NCBI RefSeq assembly: GCF_000003195.3
Contig: NC_012871.2
Span: 56,287,802 to 56,351,801 of the forward strand
DNA from: Sorghum bicolor
Taxonomy: Eukaryota > Streptophyta > Magnoliopsida > Poales > Poaceae
Direction: 5' to 3'
DNA: 64,000 nucleotides
Shown here: one piece after another, positions 46,012 to 58,092 of the stretch
Numbering within the stretch: the first letter of the stretch is position 1
Layout: the number at the start of each line of letters is the position of its first letter
Position numbers and translations under genes: made by a program
The notes under the pieces: model-generated
Told to the model about the DNA's origin: nothing
Database searches by the model: none
What the model saw: the letters and a program-made list of their open reading frames with translations, nothing else

Positions 46012-47784
46012 TTCCCTCCATACCCATAAAGAAAATCATTTAGGATAACGATACGGTGTCCAAAACCTAACTTTGACTCATTATTTCTATAAAAATATTT
46101 ATTAAAAAATTATATATGTATATTTTTACGAAAGTATTTTTGAAGACAAATCTATTCATATAGTTTTTATATTTTCAAACTTAACAACTTAAAAATTATT
46201 CATAATTTATCTATCCTTACTACTAAATTATAAAAATTCCAGTCTCCTAAATTTTTTTTTCTGCTCCCGTCGGTCCCCCGCGCGTCCGTCCTAATCGAAT
46301 CGTCGCTTCAACGCTGGCAGAAGGAAAACAAAAAGAATAAAAGTTTATGCAAAAATCTCCTTTATACATTATAGCACATTGAAAATAAAGAAAGTACAGG
46401 TCCTAAATACAAAGTGTTTATCCTATTAGTTTATTTTTCTTTCATTATTTAAATTGGCTGAAAATTGATAAATACATATTATTCATAGAAAAATCTAAAG
46501 ATTACAAAACAAATTTTGTTCAACTCCACATATGTAGATCCATGCAATAAATAAAAAATATCAAAAATTTTATTATATTTTTGTTGTTGGAGATACTTGC
46601 CTATGTTTTTAGTGTAAAATTGATCGGTTGAAAATTGATAAATGCGTAGTAAATCATAGAAAAATCTAAAAATTATAAAACAAATTTTTGTTCAGCTCCA
46701 TATATGTAGATCCATGCAGTAAACAAAAAATATTACAAATTTTAGTATATTTTTTTGCTAAGATGTTTGCCTATGTTTTCAGCGTAAAATTAAAATTGTA
46801 GTTATCTTGCTCCAATTATTATGAAAATTTTATGGTAATCTATTTAATGTGATGCTTGATTTATGGTAAAAATTTTAGCACCATTCCTGCATATTTCACT
46901 AATTTACTAATTTACCTAAATTTATGCTTGAGGATGCTTACACAACCTTTGCACGATGTGTTGTTATGTCATATGAACACTTCATAAGCCCATGCATTCA
47001 TAATCTACATACATTTAACTAATATACATAGGTTATGTCATATGAACACTTCATAAGCCCATACATTTAACTAATATTCAAAAAAGCTAGCAACAAACTT
47101 CTCATGTTTTAATATAATACTAAGGTATATTAAGAGGTAATATTAGAGTAACATAATTTATGCTTGAGGATGCTTACACTACTTTTGCACGATGTATTGT
47201 TATGTCATATGAACACTTCATAAGCCTATATATTCATAATCTACATATATTTAACTGATATATCATATTTTATAGGAATTCTATTCTAAATAAAAAGAAC
47301 CAATCCAAACCTTTTCTTTGTGTATTGTGCTAGGAGTCTTACATCTTATATGTATAAGATCATAGATGACAAAGGGTTCATATAGCACGACGTCTGGATC
47401 GAACGGCTATTATAGGAGAGAGCCCTCTCAAAAAATACTCGCTCTTTTATAGCGGGATACTAAGATATATTAAGAGGTAATATTAGAGTAAGATAAGATT
47501 TGACTTATTTCTATTTTTATTATTAAATAAATATGTCTCCAAGCTATATATTATGTAAATATTAACTATCTAATACCATAGGTGTTATGGTTATCAATAA
47601 AATAAATTATGGACTTTAAATTTTATAAAAAGATAAATATAAATAGATATGTAATATTATGTCATCATTTATATGACTATTTAATATTTTTCTTCTGTTG
47701 CAACGCACGGGCATATTTGTTAGTATTCCTAATGTTTGACTTAAATCTTAGCCAAAATGATTTTCTTTATGGGTATAAAGGGAA
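46012..47784. mobile_element. Stowaway MITE split by a Helitron
   Basis: TTCCCTCCATACCCATAAAG at the left is inverted at the right as TTTATGGGTATAAAGGGAA, with TA on both sides (46010-46011 and 47785-47786). The two halves (46012-46209 and 47724-47784) together make a normal short Stowaway once the 1.5-kb insertion is removed. Confidence 0.85.
46210..47723 (+). mobile_element. Non-autonomous Helitron
   Basis: The insert starts TCTATCC after an A and ends GTTGCAACGCACGGGCATAT followed by TTGTTAG before a T. This fits the A|TC...CTRR|T insertion rule, with the last C changed to T. The 3' GTTGCAAC palindrome and CGCACGGGCAT phrase are familiar from grass Helitrons. The interrupted Stowaway fixes both borders. 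The interior is AT-rich, noncoding and contains repeated segments (such as GAGGATGCTTACAC at about 46929 and 47164, and ATATTAAGAGGTAATATTAG at about 47126 and 47467). Confidence 0.72.
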
Positions 47785-47906
47785 TATAGAACTACATATA
47801 ATTTTTAGTATTGGGACTGCTCTGCTGTATCGTACGCGCGTCTTTCATTCCATCGGTCTAAATTTCCAATAATGAAAATTTAAATTGCCTACGACCTAGC
47901 TATATA

Positions 47907-48164
47907 CTCCTTTCGTATAGAATTTAGATGTCGTTTTGGACAAGATTTGAATCAAACATTGGTAATATAAATTATTAATAAATTTTAAATTATTGAATTT
48001 GTAAATGTGAAAATTATATAAATAGATTTGTCTTGAAAAGTATTTTTATAAATATATATATATATATAATTTTTTCCTAAATATTTTTATAAAACAAGAG
48101 GTTAAAATTGTATTCTAAAAACTATGTCGTTGTGCTAAACGACATCTAAATTATATACGGAGTG
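47907..48164. mobile_element. Degenerate Stowaway-type MITE
   Basis: CTCCTTTCGTATAGAATTTA at the left and TAAATTATATACGGAG at the right are inverted, with AGATGTCGTTT/AAACGACATCT just inside. TA precedes the left end. Confidence 0.7.
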
Positions 48165-48357
48165 AATATATATGCATACATGCCTATATATACCATCACA
48201 CATCCAACGCCTTGTGTTAATTACTACTACTCTTTTCTTCTTGAATCGCGCATGGGCAGGATCGATTTCATGATGACATTTATTCGATCAACTAGCTAGC
48301 TTGATCTTGTAAAAAAAAAAAAAACTAGCTAGCTTGCCACCCGCGCCGCTGGTCTGA

Positions 48358-48555
48358 GGTCAGTCTTAATGTATATAGTTTTATGATAGTTAATAAGACT
48401 ATAAACTAGGTCATATGAGTTTTATGGAGATGAAACTCATCTCTCATTTAATGAAACTCTTTCATTTAATGACCCTGCCAAGTCAGCAATTTTGCTTATG
48501 TGACACCATATTTAATGTACATGACACTCTCATGAAATATGCATTGAGACTGACC
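48358..48555. mobile_element. Tourist-like MITE, GGTCAGTCTCAATG family
   Basis: The ends GGTCAGTCTTAATG and GCATTGAGACTGACC are inverted. Inner blocks (ATGAGTTTTATGGAGATGAA, CCAAGTCAGCAATTTTGCTT) are shared with 63446-63650. It is flanked by TGA and TTA, so the 3-bp duplication has one change. Confidence 0.85.
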
Positions 48556-48672
48556 TTACCACTAGCTGCTTCGATCGAATTTATACTAATTAAATCCAAA
48601 ATAAATAACTAAATAAATGCTTAGAAGTTAGTAGAGCGAGTAGTGTCTTGTACAGTAGTACTCTATACTTTA

Positions 48673-48906
48673 GGCCTAGTTTAGTTTCAAAAAATTTTAA
48701 ATTTCTCGTCACATAAAATCTTTAGATACATGCATGCAACATTAAATATAGACGAAAATAAAAACTAATTGCACAGTTTACCTGTAATTTACGAAATGAA
48801 TATTTAATTTGAGCCTAGTTAATCTATAATTAGACAATAATTATTAAATACAAATGAAAGTGTTATAGTAGGCAAAGCCAAAAAAAATTACAAACTAAAC
48901 AAGGCC
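48673..48906 (+). mobile_element. MITE, GGCCTTGTTTAGTT family
   Basis: It starts GGCCTAGTTTAGTTTC and ends AAACTAAACAAGGCC, with family core blocks in order (GACGAAAATAAAAACTAATT, TGAGCCTAGTTAATC). It is about 234 bp. Confidence 0.88.
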
Positions 48907-49394
48907 TTTACATGCATGTTGATGGATCAAATGCATGCAGGTCCAAGTGGAGCTAGTTGTGCGCTTAATTGTGCATACATACACTAGTGCTTCTTGCATT
49001 GCTTTAATTTGGCGGCGCAGATGGTGGACAATATGCATATGGACCAGGACCACACGCCGGTACGTATGGTGCTGCTGCCGTTGCCATGGACCATATGGTC
49101 ATCTCCTTGATCCGGCGCCATCACCATGAGACATACATGAGTTAGCTGTTAGCTAGCCTCTCAACCCTGCTCTCTGTTTAAATAGCTGCTCATGTTTATC
49201 ACAGCACAGGAATGAAGGTTTAATTAATTAGAATGTACGCGCTGGTCAACTGTGTGTCGACTCTTCTTCCATGCATATTCAGTTTGATTTACTCTTGCCA
49301 CGCTTGTCCAGAGTGTGTGTCACCTGTTTTAATTAACTCTTGTTTTTTATTTGTCCAGAGTGAAAGCACGAAGAAGTACGTGTCATGCAAAATA

Positions 49395-49592
49395 TTTTAC
49401 AAAATGAACACTATAGTATTTTCGTTTGTATTTGACAAATATTATCTAATTATGGACTAACTAGACTCAAAAGACTCGCCTCACAAATTATAGGCAAAAA
49501 CTATATTTAATGCTTCGTACATATACCGTAAGACTCGATGTGACACGAAATCTGAAAAATTTTACAAAATTTTTCGAAAACTAAACAAGGTC
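49395..49592 (-). mobile_element. MITE, GGCCTTGTTTAGTT family, reverse and truncated
   Basis: The right end AAAACTAAACAAGGTC and the core (GACTAACTAGACTCAAAAGA, TTAATGCTTCG) are recognisable in reverse. The left end fades out near TTTACAAAATGAACAC, and about 35 bases at that terminus appear lost or replaced. Confidence 0.8.
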
Positions 49593-49984
49593 GTACCACC
49601 ATGCATGGTTATGAGGATTCAATGTATCATCAATCCATTAGTGCGTCAAGTATCTAATCAATTAGTGCATATATGTGGTAGCTACTAGCTAGACAATAGA
49701 GATTTGTGTAACTCAAAAGGATGGAGTACTAGCAAAATTAATTAAAATCTACAAATTAAACACTTGTGCGCGATTGAACGAATGCTACCAAGTCACCGTT
49801 TACAAAATTAAAATTGAAGTCCTACAAGAATGACCGTACCACACATCTTTCGACTGGATTACAACCTGGGGACTATTAATTAAGCCTCTTTCACATGATA
49901 AAGTTAATAGTAGATGAAGTCAATGAAACTTAATTTTAGGCAAAACTAGAGCGTCATATATTTTGGAGCATACATAATATGATA

Positions 49985-50244
49985 CTCCCTCTATACTTAT
50001 ATAAAAAAGTCATTTTAGACAAAGATTGAGTGAAACATTGAAAATATAAATCATGAATAAGTTTTAAGTTGTTAAGTTTGAAAATGTGAAAAATCATATG
50101 AATAGATTTATCTTGAAAAATACTTTCATAAAATATACATATACCACTTTTTAATAATTTTTTTTATAAAAACAAAGAGTCAAAGTTAGGCTTTGGAGAC
50201 CATGTTACTATCTTAAACGACTTTCTTTATAGATATAGAAGAAG
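49985..50244. mobile_element. Stowaway-type MITE
   Basis: CTCCCTCTATACTTATATAA at the left and TTATAGATATAGAAGAAG at the right are inverted with decay; TA flanks both ends (49983-49984 and 50245-50246). The AGTCATTTTAGACAAAGATT block resembles the other Stowaway members at 46012 and 47907. Confidence 0.8.
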
Positions 50245-50246
50245 TA

Positions 50247-52172
50247 TATTGGTTTATAGGGTTTGACAGATACAATCATGTTGCCGACTAATCATGAGTT
50301 TTTTTGGTTTTCACTAGCTAGGGGTAGTAGATATTTTTAGTCGAGACTTTCTTTATCTAATTTGTTCAATCTAAAAATCAGATATTTTTAGCTCCGAAAG
50401 CGGTAGGACAAAAAACCAATTCAAAAATGACTGCATATAAGATTTCGGCCCCTTTATTATCAGGTTCCATTTCTGCGTTGGTTGGCTATTGTTGAAAAAC
50501 AAAGTTAGTAAGGCAAAATGACATTCTCTTGAATGAAGTGAGCATGGAGTTCTTTTTATCCTTGGAATCTTCATTAGGCAGATCTTATTTTATGTTACCT
50601 TTTGAAATTAGAAGTAATCCAAGTTTTTTTAATTTTATTGAGCCATCCGTGCAGTGTTTTAATCGATAGAGAAATCCAGTTGCTACGACTTAGAATAGTA
50701 TGGTGATACCTTGTGTCATGAAGGCTTATGCAATAAACTCTGTAATTTTATTGTTTTCAATAATAAAATTAAGGCTTAGCTCATTTTTTTGCCAATATAC
50801 CACTCAAATTCGAGATCTATTGTAGTACAATACAATAGTATTTACAAGATCCCTATTTTTTTTTTTGAAAAAACTCCACATTATCTCCCTCAACTTTAGC
50901 AAAAGTCCGCTTTTCCTCTCCAAACTCCAAAGCTAGGCATAACATCTCCCTTAACTAGCGGTTATAAGAAGTTTGAAGGCCGCATAGAGCCAGGCGAACC
51001 CACAGGGTATGCCGTGTGGGCTAGTCTTGTACTGAAAATTATATTATCATCTATTATATAACATAATTTACAGCACTATATTTGATGTGTCCTATTTGTG
51101 TGGGGGTAAGCATCTTGTTGTTTGAGTGAAAGGTCATTGGTTCAAATCCCCTTAGCATCATTTTTTTTTCTATTTTTGTGTCCCTTTTAAAAACTAACTA
51201 TAGATAATATAATTCTTTCTTTAAGTTTTCTTCTTTTTATCTCATCTTCTTATGTCTCGTGAAACCTTAGTTGCAAGCTATGCACAATGTTGTTTTTAAA
51301 TTTAATTTCTATTTAATTTTATCTCCTTTAAAAATAATTATATATAATGTACTTCATCCTTTAGTTTTCTATTTTCATCCCCTCCTGATTTGTCCCACAA
51401 GACCTCACATGTTTCTTTGTTTTTGTTTTTTTTTTCATTTTTGTATTCCCCTATAGATATTATAACTATAAATAATATATTTTGTCATTTATTTTGCATT
51501 TTTTGATCAGATCTTTGTTGTATGGGATGGAAATCTGTAGCTATGTATAATGTCATGTTCCCTTTACAAAGTCTGAACTCCAACATTAGTTGTCTAACAT
51601 TAGTTGTCTAGTCACATTTAGTAAGCATGATTTTTCTTCTAAATGGGTGAAGATGATATAATCAAGACATTCATGTCATCACAAAGCGGTGGGTAAACAA
51701 GTCAGACATGTAATATTATAATTCTATTTTATTGGTTGTATTTCTTTTTTGCTATTTATATCATCGTAATATGTCATAGTTTCTAGCTTAATGCTTGTGG
51801 TTTTTACCGAATTGGAATATGGTTTTACAAATTAGAAATGATTTTATCAAATTGTATAAGAAAAATTTTGTATGGCATACCCTATGCTAAGATCCTGGGT
51901 CTGCCACTGCATGGAGGTAAGATGATGGTTTTAAAAGTTGATGAGGAATAGACTTTCGTGAAAGTTGAGATAGATAATGTGAACTTTTTTCCTTTTTGAT
52001 TTGAAAAAGAAAAGCGTATGGCGTGGGCCGAATCAAATTTGGGTGTACAATGCCGGAAGCCTGGCCCAATTACAGTAAACACACAAGACACAGGCCCAAA
52101 GGACTTGTTGCAGATCCGAAGTTTATCACTGTGTCCCCTTCGTCGTGCCCAAGAGTCCAAAACCCAGCCCCA
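50247..52172. other. Intergenic DNA upstream of the CwfJ-like gene
   Basis: No gene is recognised. A tRNA-like box B (GGTTCAAATCC, 51139-51149) after GTGGGGGTAAGC hints at a decayed tRNA-derived SINE, but a box A is not convincing. GGGTATGCCGTGTGGG near 51006 and GGCATACCCTATGC near 51874 are loosely inverted and may bracket an old insertion. The last 150 bp before the gene probably hold its promoter. Confidence 0.4.
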
Positions 52173-55100
52173 ATGGCCGCCACCCCGCCGGCCCCGGCGC
52201 CGCCGCGCATCCTCCTCGCCGGCGATGCCCACGGCCGACTCCACCAGCTCTTCAAGCGCGTCAAATCGGTAGCTACCCCCTCCTCCTACCATTCTCTCTT
52301 CTTCCTCCCGCTGGTGCCGCCGGTCCGTGACACCGTGCGCTGCCCGCCCGCAGGTGAACCAGTCGACGGGGCCGTTCCACGCGCTGCTCTGCGTGGGGCA
52401 GTTCTTCTCTCCCGAGGGGGATGCCGAGGGCGCACCGGGGGACGTCGCCGACTACATCGAGGGGCGCGCTTCCGTGCCCATCCCGACCTACTTCACCGGC
52501 GACTACGGCCCCTCGGCGCCGCGGCTGCTGTCGAAGGCCGCCGCTGGTGCTCGCGGGTTCGCGCCCGGAGGCATCGAGATATGCCCCAACCTCTTCTGGC
52601 TTAGGGGAAGCAACCGCTTCACCCTCCACGGTGTGTTTTCTGGCTAGTCTGCTGCTAATTGATTTCTTTGAGGCCAAAAAATTTGCTACCGGCTAGAATT
52701 TTTTTTTTGTCATAGAGCACTGTGGAGTTAATCGAGTGTTGCACTATATCACACTCGCAGGAGTCGCCTCTCGTGGTTCAAAATACTAAAACCTTACTTG
52801 TACATACATCCTTAAGAGTGATATGGAACTTCATTGAACAATGTGTAGTGATGCCTGAAAGGCTGAATGCGAACTGATTTAGTCTCACCTTTCCTCACAT
52901 CCATACATAATGTTTTCTGTTTGTAGGTTTGTCGGTGGTTTATTTGTCAGGGAGAAAGGGACTAGGAGGGCCTGGCTGCTACAGCCAGGATGACGTGGAT
53001 GCCCTGCGGGCTCTTGCAGAAGAGCCAGGGATCGTCGATCTGTTCTTGACATATCCTTTTTTTTTCATTACTGTTACTTCCACTGCCTGCTAGTGCTAGT
53101 ATTAATATTGAGTTGCTTTGTGTTAGCATCTATTCTGGATGCATCAAACTTGGGGTTCCCTTGACAGTAATGAGATTGCACTAACGAATGGCCAACTGGA
53201 GTGGTCAGTGGGGCTGACACTTCCAATGTGCCTAACCAGGTTTTGGATCCTATTGGGTATGATCCTATTGTTGCTGAATTGGTTGCTGAGATTAAGCCAA
53301 GGTTTGGTTCTGACTTCATAGTTCATACACAAAAAGGAAATAGTTACTGAGAAAGTCAACTTAAAGCATTAACATTCTGTTTCTGTAATGCTGATATTGT
53401 ACAATGATATTATTATAATATATACTAAGTTGCTGACTACTAACTTAACCAGATAAGTGTTTTGTGCATTATGTAGCAGAAGACAGAATGTATGTTGATC
53501 CAGATTTGTGACATCGTTTGGTTCATGCAGATATCACATTGCTGGTACTAAAGGTGTCTTTTATTCAAGGGAACCATATGTCAATGATTCTGCTGCGCAT
53601 GTTACCCGCTTTATTGGACTTGCTAATGTTGGAAACAAAGAGAAGCAGGTATTTATATACAGACCAAACCAACTTCTTATTCAAAAAATAAAGAAAAACA
53701 TGTTCGTTCATGTTTATACTACCTTTTTATGCTCTATCATAATTTGTACACTACTCTATCCAGTCACACTCACAAGTGATTTGGACATGGGCATGGTCTT
53801 CAGAATGCAATTTTGACTACTATTTTTTTGTTGTAATGTATTTATAAAGCACAGCAGAAGTATCTGTTTTGAAACTACTTTTGAAGACAGACCTGCTCAT
53901 ATCATTTTCAAATATATCCAAATTCAACACATAAAAGGGTAAATTTGAATCAATTTTTGAAATAGTAGACTGCACACAACCCAAAACATCACTTATTTAT
54001 GACTGGAGGGGTATGTTTCAAGACTTTCCTTGTTCCTTCCATGCTATAAATATCATTCAGGCATTCTTATTATCAGTAATTCAGTACATGTGTCAAAGCA
54101 CTAATTGCTTTCCAGTTATATGTTACCTACTAGCCAAAAAATTCTACTTCAAATGTGTTGCTTCAGTGATACATTGTAATTACCTAGCAATTTAAGTCAT
54201 TAATTGTGTACTCCTTATTGCATATACTTTTCAGAAATTTATTCATGCGATTTCTCCTACTCCAGCATCTGTCATGTCCAGTGCTGATATCCATGCCAAG
54301 CCTCCAAATGCTACTTTGTCACCATATGTTGGTCCATCAAAATCAGTTCCTATTGAAGAAGCTCCAAAACGTCCAGCTGAGAACATTGATTCGCAATATT
54401 GGCGTTATGATGTCAAGCGGCAAAGGCATGGTGAAGCTGATGGAGGTGGGTTGTGTTTCAAATTTACATCCTCAGGATCCTGTCAACGAGGGAGTAAATG
54501 CAATTATAGGCATGATGAGGAGGCACTGGAGCATTATCAGAGAAATGTCTGTTTTGATTTTCTAAACAAAGGGAAATGTGAGAGGGGTCCAGAGTGCAAG
54601 TTTGTTCACAGCCTTTCAGGGGAGACTGCCCTAAGAGATGCAAGACCTCGTAGGTGAGAAAAGCAGTACACAATCTCTCTCTTTCTGTCAGTCTGACTCT
54701 GTAGGCAACTAGGCATGCTTTTTGTTCTGGTACCTCATCTATAATTTTCAAACTCCAGTGAAAGAAGACGTGTGGAGAGCAGTTGCTGGTTCTGCTTATC
54801 GAGTCCAGATGTTGAGTCACATCTTGTCATTAGCATTGGAGAAGGTTACTACTGCACACTTGCAAAGGGGCCGCTTGTTCCAAATCACGTTCTAATGATT
54901 CCCGTCGAACACTGCCCCAATACATTGATGATGCCTCCAGAAGCAGAGGCAGAACTTGGGAGATATAAAATTGCTCTGGGTAAGTACTTTGAGAAGCAAG
55001 GAAAGACTGCAGTCTACTTTGAGTGGGTTTCACCGCGCTCCCACCATGCAAACCTGCAGGTATTGATGATTCTCACCTGATATGGAACTTATATCTGTGC

Positions 55101-56220
55101 AGAACCTTTGCCATGATTATGCTACATGGTAATCCTTCCAATTTCTTGCATAGGTTGTTCCTGTACCATTGCCTAAAGCAGACGCTGTTAATAAGATATT
55201 TCATCTAGCAGCAAAAAAACTGGGATTTGAATTCTCTATGGTGAATCCAGGTGACTCTTTATGCATTTTTTTGGTTCCGCCTTTTGGTTGTTTGATTAAA
55301 CAAAAGAAAATACATGACCACATGCAATAGGGAAGAACTATGCTCTTCATTACATAGTAGTCAAAATTTGCAATTTTCTGAAACATAACACATTGCTTGT
55401 CACACATGGTTGATAATTTAATCTTATACTCGTTCAACATTATTTAGTATGTCATGCTGATATATTACTGTAATACATTATGTCAAGAGTTAAGATAGCC
55501 TTCATTGTCGATGCTCACAGGAGTAAAGGTTCAAACTGTTATATTCTTTGTTGGGCTATGAAGTACGATGACCAGTTGCTTCGACATTCTCTGTTGGTGG
55601 TTTAATTAGCAATGGCAAGAACTAGCTTTGGAATGTGTTAGCTCGTTCTTTTTTTCTTTGTGTGTATCTGTGTGGGGGTGGGGGTGCCGGCTATGTGTCC
55701 ATGAAGTTATATCGATTCAATTTCATTACTTATGATTATGATGCTTTCTTGCTTTGGCCCTCAGTAAATGATGGACGCATTCCATTTCTGTTACCATTAA
55801 ATTAATGTCTGGTTTGTTTTTACAGATGGTGCAAAAACAGCTAGAGAATCATTGATGTCTCAGTGCGAAAGCAAATCAGGCATGTTTTATGTTGAGCTCC
55901 CGGAAGGTAGAATTCTCCTGCACATGATCGACAGTAATGAGAAGTTCCCTGTGCAGTTTGGACGCGAGGTATGACATGACCGTCGTTGACCCATTTTTAG
56001 CTTGAAACGACAGACTAGTCGAAATCGGGGTGGAAGTAATGAAACTGCAGTAAACTAAGCAGCTGGCTGTCTTTCCTTTTCATGGCCACAGGTGTTAGCA
56101 GGACTGCTAAGCATGGCGGATTGCGCAGATTGGAGGAACTGCAAGATTTCAAAGGAAGAAGAGATTAAAATGGTGGATGATTTCAAACAAGGTTTCCACG
56201 AATTTGATCCCGCAGAGTGA
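52173..56220 (+). CDS. CwfJ/CWF19L1-like CCCH zinc-finger protein
   Basis: Ten exons join in frame (52173-52268, 52354-52630, 52927-53050, 53182-53301, 53531-53648, 54235-54653, 54759-55059, 55154-55250, 55826-55968, 56092-56220), giving 607 residues. The N-terminus ([12 protein letters not shown]) is the metallophosphatase-like part of CwfJ proteins. Two CCCH fingers with C-x8-C-x5-C-x3-H spacing lie at 319-338 and 351-370. They are followed by the HIT-like CwfJ C-terminal domain (CWFC at 394-397, a histidine cluster SHHANLQ at 479-485) and the second CwfJ domain. Yeast Drn1 and human CWF19L1 of this family work with the spliceosome and lariat debranching; plant forms add the CCCH pair. All introns are GT-AG except the third, which is AT-AC (U12 type). 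The family call is strong; function in the plant is inferred. Confidence 0.93.
53051..53181 (+). other. U12-type AT-AC intron (intron 3 of the CwfJ-like gene)
   Basis: The intron starts ATATCCTTTT, matching the U12 5' splice consensus ATATCCTT exactly, and ends GCAC. A branch-site-like TTCCCTTGAC lies about 17 bases before the 3' end, within the narrow range used by the minor spliceosome. Removing it restores ...FLT|NEWP... in frame. No GT-AG pair at this place keeps the conserved protein. Confidence 0.9.
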
Positions 56221-56490
56221 AAACCATGCTGTGTGTCTTTTTTTTTTCTTTTTCTTTTTCCTTCGAGTGTTCCTTACTGAGAGGTCACATTTGTATGCCT
56301 GAGAGATGGACATTATATGAAGCACTTGTAACATTTTCCAATGCGGCAATTTCTGTTTTATATAAACGCATGTGCGAGCAAGATATTGTCTGTTATTAAG
56401 CGCCCCGGATGAATGCACTTTGTTCAGCTAGATGATTTAGGGTAAGACATGCTTCAGCCTGTTGGACACCACCATGGATGCTATCTTGCA

Positions 56491-56614
56491 CTCTCTTCGT
56501 TCTAAATTATAAGTCGCTTTGATTTTTTGATATATCTATTTTGTTAGATATAAATATATAGCAAAATCAATGTAAAAAAAAGTTAAATTGACTTATAATT
56601 TGGAACGAATTGAG
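56491..56614. mobile_element. Short Stowaway-like MITE
   Basis: CTCTCTTCGTTCTAAATTAT at the left and ATAATTTGGAACGAATTGAG at the right are inverted, with AAGTC/GACTT just inside, in a 124-bp unit close after the CwfJ-like gene. TA follows the right end; the left flank is CA. Confidence 0.75.
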
Positions 56615-56875
56615 TATACTGTGCACAAGCACAAGCTAATCGGTCGTAAGTACATCCTCTCCGGTTGTGGTACTTTTGGGATAAACACCACAACCATTTC
56701 ATTGCACCCGTCAGGCATTTCCCCTCGCAAGAAATCACGCACCTTCCATAGTTCCATGTGACATCCTCACCAGCCACCCCCCAATACTGACATACAGAAC
56801 AGAGAGGGCATGCCATCCACCTTGGAGATCACCGCTATCATCCAAAGCCCTTTTAATTTCATCATCAGTTTAGTT

Positions 56876-57013
56876 AAGGATGGGAATGACCCTCCAAATT
56901 CTTTTCTAGTGTAATTTAATGAACTAAATAGGCAATTCTTTTCCTTATTTTTTTCAGTTCATTTAGTTACACTAGAGACGCGGATACCTGTTTGGAGCAC
57001 CGTCCCCATCCTT
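56876..57013. mobile_element. Short inverted-repeat element (MITE)
   Basis: AAGGATGGGAATGACCCTCC at the left is inverted at the right as GGAGCACCGTCCCCATCCTT. A second inverted pair (CTAGTGTAA.TTAATGAACT) continues inward, so most of the 138 bp can fold into one hairpin. The target site is not clear. Confidence 0.7.
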
Positions 57014-57194
57014 GTTTAGTCCCCTTGCACTAGCGGTATATGATTCATCTTAGGGGTTACACTTGGTTGGAATGTTGGAGTATTTCATTGTACCTGGTTC
57101 CTGCATGGGATTGGAACAAACGTTTGCAGTAGTTAGAAATCAACTCCAGTACTTCTCTATTATTCTCCGTCACCACACCCTATCCTCCTCCACC

Positions 57195-57470
57195 AATTCT
57201 ACTCCTCTCTGACGCTTGTTCATGCAAAAACTTTGTATTTCTGTCACCCCCTTTCAACCAATGAGCATGTGCGCGTTGGCGCCAATAGATATGCTTGTTC
57301 TCTTCAAGCTTCTCTAGTTTTTACTTCAAATATTTGCTCCTTTGCTACATTTTCATCATTTAGGTTCCCCTGTTGGCACGCCTCCAACTCCTTTTTTTTA
57401 ATTATCTTCTCCAAATCCCCTAGAATATTATACTCCAGTCCCATAAATCCCTTGCCATCTCCGCTACTGC
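57195..57470 (-). pseudogene. LINE remnant (linker between endonuclease and reverse transcriptase)
   Basis: Minus-strand translation around 57240-57300 reads IYWRQRAHAHWLKGGDRNTK, then FLHEQASER, the well-conserved linker of plant L1-type elements. Upstream the frame is shifted and it ends at a stop after ERSRIGGGG. Nonfunctional. Confidence 0.8.
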
Positions 57471-57704
57471 CTCCTTGACAGTGCCATCCCTTCCATTAAC
57501 ACAGAGCTTCCAAGCATAAGGGCACACTGGTCCTCCTTCACCATTCTTCGAAACAGAAGGTTAGCTTTGCAATCGGCCGCACCAAAACTTCCTCTTCCTC
57601 TGTTGTTAGCATCTCCAGCAGACTATCTAAATCCACTACCTATCCTATATTTGAGTAGTGGAGAGCAAAAAAACACACTCCAGCAGGCTACCTATCTGAC
57701 TACC

Positions 57705-57993
57705 TGTTATGAACGACGTATGGAGTATGAAATCAATCAACGCAGAGACACACGATTTACGTGGAAAACCCCTCCAATGCGAAGGGGAAAAACCACGGGC
57801 ACCAGCCAGCAATGATCTCACTATCTCAAGAGTTTTGGGTTACACGCCTGCGGCGGCTTACAAGAAATCAAGTCTCCACGAAACCCTAGCAAGGGTATAT
57901 ACCGTACCGCCCAAGCCTCCGGCGACGGGCCTCCGCTTCGCTCCGTCAGAAGCCCGGCCATTATCCTGAAGTGAATTTGGAACAACTCCAACA
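57705..57993 (-). repeat. Single 289-bp copia LTR
   Basis: Minus-strand ends are TGTTGGAGTTG and CGTTCATAACA. A polypurine tract (CAAGGTGGAGTT) directly precedes it, marking it as the 3' LTR. No partner LTR is present in the window. Confidence 0.85.
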
Positions 57994-58092
57994 AACTCCA
58001 CCTTGAGACAAATTTTTCTTGTATCATAAATGAACCTATCATCCTGAACAACAAAGATAGAAAACCAGTGGTGCCAACAATAGTCTCTTGGA

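Noticed and set aside
51100..51170. A tRNA gene or SINE
   Set aside because: A good box B is present but no convincing box A, no cloverleaf and no clear element ends.
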